The notes under the pieces: generated by a model | What the model was told of the DNA's origin: nothing | Seen by the model: the letters and a program-made list of their open reading frames with translations, nothing else | The model's database searches: none | NCBI GenBank assembly: GCA_020696885.1 | Contig: JAJFMS010000094.1 | Coordinates: 1-8,306 of the forward strand | DNA from: Armatimonadota bacterium | Lineage (GTDB): Bacteria; Armatimonadota; SYMT01 | Reading direction: 5' to 3' | DNA length: 8,306 nt | Part shown: positions 5,514 through 8,306 of the stretch, piece by piece | Layout of the letters: each line of letters opens with the position of its first letter | Position numbering within the stretch: position 1 is the stretch's first letter | Translations under genes and position numbers: made by a program

Positions 5514-5706
5514 CCACCCCTGCAGGACGTCGGCGCCGGGAGTCCGCGCTCGCTGCGCTGCGTGACCAAGAACCCGGATTGCGCGCAATCGGTCGGTCTG
5601 GTTTTCTCATCCCAACGCCAAGCAGGAAGCCTGCCAGCAACAGTCCCTCCCGGTTGCGTGGTTCAGCTGCATTCGTCCGACGCGCCGGCGTCGAGCATGC
5701 ACCCGA
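5514..5706. other. Remainder of the convergent intergenic region
   Basis: No gene can be supported here. I read the minus-strand frames downstream of the WD40 gene for a lost caspase domain and saw none of its His or DACxxG-type motifs. A perfect 14-bp palindrome GATTGCGCGCAATC lies at 5577-5590 and a CGCTGCGCTGCG tract near 5550; both are within chance for GC-rich DNA. Confidence 0.4.
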
Positions 5707-7890
5707 TCAGCGCCTCGTTCCACCGGGAGTGAGCACCCGGAGGGCCCGGGCGACCTGCGACGGGCGGTGCATTTCCGAAGCGAAGTGCGCCGCGGGATGC
5801 AGCCGTCCGTCCTTGCTCCACCGGATGTAGTGAGAGCTCCCCGGAGAGCCGTGATAATGACCGTCGGGGGTGAAGGCGAGCCACTCCTCCTGTCCGCTCG
5901 TTCCCGGCAGGGTGAGCAGCGTCAGCAGCAGCTTGCGGGCCCCCAGGTCCCAGAACTGGATCGTGCCATCGCCGCCACCGCTCACCGCGATCGGCTGGAG
6001 CGGCAGCACCGCCAGGGAGGCGACGGAGCCCTGGGTGGTGTGCAGTGTCGTGTCGACGGCACGCTTTCCCTGGTCACCCGGCTCGAGCGCCATCGGCGCC
6101 CAGGTCACGATGCGCCCGTCGCCCGTTCCGGCAGCGAGGGTGGAGTCGATCGGGGAGAAGGCCACCGCTGCCGCAAAGCTGGTCCCGACCTCGAAGCTGC
6201 TCCGTAGTTTACCGGCGTGCGCCTCAAAGAGCTGCACCGCCGCGCCCTCCGCGGCGGCCAGCAACCGGCTGTCCGGGGAAAACGCCACCCGGCCGCCGGG
6301 GCGGCGCCACTTCACGGCCGCAGCTCCAAATGGCGCCTGCGCGTCCCAGACGCGGAGCCCATCGGCGGCGATCAACCTGCCATCCGGGGAGACGGCGACC
6401 GCCTGAGCGGCGCCGGAGAGGCCCCCGGCGCCGTGCTCGTCGTGGCTGCCCAGAAGTGCCCCGGAAAGCGGGTTCCAGAGGGTGACGTTGTAGTAGCCGT
6501 AGGTCCCTCCCGCCGCGGCGAGCTGCCCGCCGTCCGGGGAGAAGGCGAGAGAAGTAACGCCGAAGTGGCGGCTCACGGTGAGCGTGCGCAGGATCTTGCC
6601 ACTCGCAGTGCTGCGAACGTGGATAGAGGGGTCGAACCAGCCCGCGGTGGCGAGGAGCTCTCCGTCGGGAGACAGGGCGACGCCCCGCACGTCGCTCTCA
6701 TGCCCCGTGAGCGTCTGGGCCAGGCTCGCGGTCTGCAGATCCCAGAGGCGCGCCGTCTTGTCCGTGCTTCCGCTTGCCAGTCGCGTGCCGCTTCGTGACA
6801 CCGACAGGGCGACTACGCCCGCGTTCCGGCCCGCCAGGATGTGGTGCAACTGCCGCTTCCGCGGATCCCACAGCTCTGCGTTCGAACTGCCCCATGCGGC
6901 GAGGGTCTTTCCGTCCCGGGAGAAAGTCACGCCCCTGGCGCCGCTGGTGGGAAGCCGTCCCCTCGTCGTCCGGCTGGGTACGTCCCACAGTAGGACCGTA
7001 GCACCGGTAACCGCCAGCGTCTTTCCGTCCGGGCTGAATGCCAGGGAAGTGAGCCGCTCGTCGTTGACGCGTAGGGTGTGGAGCTCCTGCCCCGACCGCA
7101 TCTCCCACAGCTTTACCCGGTCGGGGGAGCTCTGGACGTTCCCGACCGCTGCCGTTAGCCGGCTGCTGTCCGGTGAAAACGCGATGGACTGCACCCAACC
7201 TTCCCCGCCGTTGAGGGAGCGGATCCGCCGCCCATCAGCGGTGCTCCATACGTGGACCTTGCCGAGCGTCCTGGCGCCCTCCATGTCGAAGTCCGCGGAG
7301 GCGATCCACTTCCCATCCACCGAAAAGGCGACGGCGGCCACGCCATCTCGATGCTCCGCAAACTCTCTGACGGCCGTGCCGGTGCGGACTTCCCACAGCG
7401 TAAGACGGCCCGCCATGTGGGTTCGGACGTCACTTCCGACGACGAGCCACCGTCCATCGGGTGAGAAGGCCAGCGACTCCACTTCTTCTCCGCCGCGTGT
7501 CGTCAGCGTGCGCAGCGGGAGGTAGGTGCGAGCATCCCAGAGGACGACGCTCCCGTCCGCGTCCGCACTGGCGAGCACCTTCCCATCCGGAGAGAAAGAG
7601 AAGGCCAGCACCGGTGCCCGATGGCGGTGCAACGTTCGCCAGAGCAGCCCCGTCGCGGGCTCCCAGACCTTAATCGTGTGGTCGCCCCCTGCGGTGACGA
7701 AGCGGGCTCCGTCGCGCGAGAAAGCCCCGGAGGTGATCGCGCCGGAGTGGCCCAGTTGCAAGACAAGCTCCGGATGCGCACGAGCCGGCGCTTCCGGCTG
7801 GGCGAGCACCGCCGCCCCCCGGAAGGCAATGGAGTACCCACATCCTGCCATCAGAAGACACGCAGCCAGTCGTCGCCAACGGTGAGTCAT
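5707..7890 (-). CDS. Exported WD40-repeat protein with 14 repeats and a caspase-type linker but no protease domain
   Basis: A 727-residue protein starting at ATG 7890, 8 nt after GGGGAG. The N-terminus MTHRWRRLAACLLMAGCGYS is an export signal: either a lipoprotein signal with Cys17 as the lipidated residue (MAGC is a weak lipobox) or a normal signal cut after AAVLA at residue 30. From residue 40 to about 652 I count 14 WD40 repeats, each with an AFSPDGK-type turn and a VWD or LWD-type end (examples IKVWEPATG, VVLWDARTY, ARLWDLQTA, IQFWDLGAR). That is enough for two seven-bladed propellers, a protein-binding scaffold in the periplasm or at the cell surface. Residues about 669-712 (EEWLAFTPDGHYHGSPG, YIRWSKDGRLHPAAHF, RPSQVARAL) match the linker that joins WD40 repeats to a C-terminal caspase-like domain in bacterial proteins. 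Here the chain stops 15 residues later and no caspase domain follows. It may be a truncated relative or a scaffold whose partner is elsewhere. Confidence 0.88.
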   Translation of the reverse strand: MTHRWRRLAACLLMAGCGYSIAFRGAAVLAQPEAPARAHPELVLQLGHSGAITSGAFSRDGARFVTAGGDHTIKVWEPATGLLWRTLHRHRAPVLAFSFSPDGKVLASADADGSVVLWDARTYLPLRTLTTRGGEEVESLAFSPDGRWLVVGSDVRTHMAGRLTLWEVRTGTAVREFAEHRDGVAAVAFSVDGKWIASADFDMEGARTLGKVHVWSTADGRRIRSLNGGEGWVQSIAFSPDSSRLTAAVGNVQSSPDRVKLWEMRSGQELHTLRVNDERLTSLAFSPDGKTLAVTGATVLLWDVPSRTTRGRLPTSGARGVTFSRDGKTLAAWGSSNAELWDPRKRQLHHILAGRNAGVVALSVSRSGTRLASGSTDKTARLWDLQTASLAQTLTGHESDVRGVALSPDGELLATAGWFDPSIHVRSTASGKILRTLTVSRHFGVTSLAFSPDGGQLAAAGGTYGYYNVTLWNPLSGALLGSHDEHGAGGLSGAAQAVAVSPDGRLIAADGLRVWDAQAPFGAAAVKWRRPGGRVAFSPDSRLLAAAEGAAVQLFEAHAGKLRSSFEVGTSFAAAVAFSPIDSTLAAGTGDGRIVTWAPMALEPGDQGKRAVDTTLHTTQGSVASLAVLPLQPIAVSGGGDGTIQFWDLGARKLLLTLLTLPGTSGQEEWLAFTPDGHYHGSPGSSHYIRWSKDGRLHPAAHFASEMHRPSQVARALRVLTPGGTRR

Positions 7891-7898
7891 TGCTTCAG

Positions 7899-7904
7899 CT
7901 CCCC
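7899..7904 (-). promoter_or_regulatory. Ribosome-binding site of the WD40 gene
   Basis: GGGGAG on the minus strand lies 8 nt upstream of the ATG at 7890. It fixes that start over later in-frame starts and puts the signal peptide at the N-terminus. Confidence 0.6.
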
Positions 7905-8198
7905 GGGCCTATGACGCAGGCCGCTCGGGCAGAGTTACACGGCGCCTCGCATCGGCTGCACGAGGCGGTTGCGGTCTGGCTCGCCCGCGGCAGCGCCCCG
8001 CGAGGCCGTCGGGGACACATCACCCCGCAGAACGTCTAAGCAAGCGGTTGCCACGGGGTCCCGGAGTCATCCGAGCAGCACCTGCCGCAGACGGCGGTTG
8101 TCGGCGGCAAACCCGGCAGGCCGTGAACGACCTGCCTATCCGACCGAACGCCCCGCAGGGGCCGCATGACCCAGCGTGCTCGGAATGCGGGTGTGGTA
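7905..8198. other. Upstream region of the WD40 gene, no recognisable gene
   Basis: About 290 bp of GC-rich sequence separates the WD40 gene from the edge gene. Short frames are open on both strands but are Arg/Pro/Ala-rich, lack ribosome sites and resemble no family. I cannot assign a -10/-35 promoter with confidence. CGTCTAAGCAAGCGGTTGCC at 8033-8052 recalls one arm of an integron-type site but has no partner arm. Confidence 0.35.
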
Positions 8199-8306
8199 CT
8201 AGCTGGAACCCGCTTCGAGCCAGCGTGCGGCGAGCGCCTCCCCGCCTTCCCCCAACTGCGGCGGGGCTTCCAGGGGCGTCTCACCACGGAGGAGCGGGTT
8301 CGCCAC
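8199..8306 (-). CDS. C-terminal end of a gene cut by the right edge; possible MbcA/ParS/Xre-type antitoxin
   Basis: On the minus strand a frame is open from the window edge through 35 codons to TAG at 8201-8199. The peptide is VANPLLRGETPLEA, then a Gly/Glu-rich stretch, ending ALAARWLEAGSS. NPLLRGETPLEA recalls the NxxLxGxTPLE motif in the toxin-binding C-terminal domain of MbcA/ParS/Xre antitoxins, and the end falls where those proteins end, shortly after a helix. Codon third positions are almost all G or C, supporting real coding. The cognate RES toxin gene would be expected next to it, but what follows downstream on this strand is the WD40 gene 308 bp away; a toxin could only lie outside the window. 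The assignment is tentative because so little is visible. Confidence 0.33.
   Translation of the reverse strand: MANPLLRGETPLEAPPQLGEGGEALAARWLEAGSS

Noticed and set aside
5577..5590. Perfect 14-bp palindrome GATTGCGCGCAATC
   Set aside because: About one 14-bp palindrome is expected by chance in a GC-rich window of this size, and nothing nearby gives it a role.
5514..5706. Possible frameshifted remains of a caspase domain after the WD40 stop
   Set aside because: None of the minus-strand frames shows the conserved His or Cys motifs of caspase-like proteases or any recognisable core strand.
6578..7525. 315-codon plus-strand frame opposite the WD40 gene
   Set aside because: It is a shadow of repeated WD40 codons (repeating Pro-Ser-Gly-Glu patterns antisense to SPDGK), with no family match and no ribosome site.
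8033..8052. CGTCTAAGCAAGCGGTTGCC as a possible integron attC arm
   Set aside because: The AAC core is disrupted and no complementary GTT-ending arm occurs within the next 150 bp.
1..8306. tRNA, rRNA, CRISPR arrays
   Set aside because: I saw no regularly spaced repeats, tRNA T-loop (GTTCGAATC-type) in a cloverleaf context, or rRNA signature in the window.

Overview
This is a high-GC bacterial window: the long genes run at roughly 65-72% GC, against about 45-55% in the gap at 1972-2636. No marker gene fixes the taxon. An ISAzo13-type transposase relative, a large secreted WD40 protein of the kind found in caspase-associated families, and a PA14/FN3 modular exported protein together suggest an environmental bacterium with a large genome (Gemmatimonadota, Planctomycetota, Acidobacteriota or Myxococcota-like). 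That placement is inference only.

Layout. The left edge (1-69, minus) may hold the start of a gene running out of the window. A small hypothetical ORF with a good ribosome site lies at 340-570 (+). From 659 to about 2090 is an ISAzo13-family insertion-sequence relic or descendant. It has a short leader ORF (719-790) whose ribosome site lies in a hairpin and whose stop overlaps (ATGA) the start of a 394-residue transposase-like protein (787-1971). That protein keeps the family's N- and C-terminal blocks but has lost all three DDE catalytic residues and an internal segment. Inverted repeats (659-672 and 1972-1986) and a duplicated motif (1987-2002 and 2067-2082) probably derive from the element's ends.

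The gap up to 2636 has lower GC and holds a Fur-box-like site, a hairpin at 2112-2137 and three successive dyads at 2390-2525. It leads into a 909-residue exported protein (2637-5366, +) with a signal peptide, a PA14 domain, an Ig-like domain, about three FN3-like modules and a roughly 300-residue C-terminal domain of probable lectin/glucanase fold. A G-quadruplex-type tract directly follows its stop codon. The convergent gap 5367-5706 carries a striking 58-nt near-perfect stem-loop.

On the minus strand, 7890-5707 encodes a 727-residue exported double WD40 propeller. It ends in the linker that normally precedes a caspase-like domain, but no protease domain follows. At the right edge (8306-8199, minus) is the last 35 codons of a gene whose end weakly resembles MbcA/ParS/Xre antitoxins.

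The genes do not form one operon. The main points of interest are the catalytically dead but open transposase descendant with its leader, the effector-less WD40 protein, and the long hairpin between the two convergent exported-protein genes.
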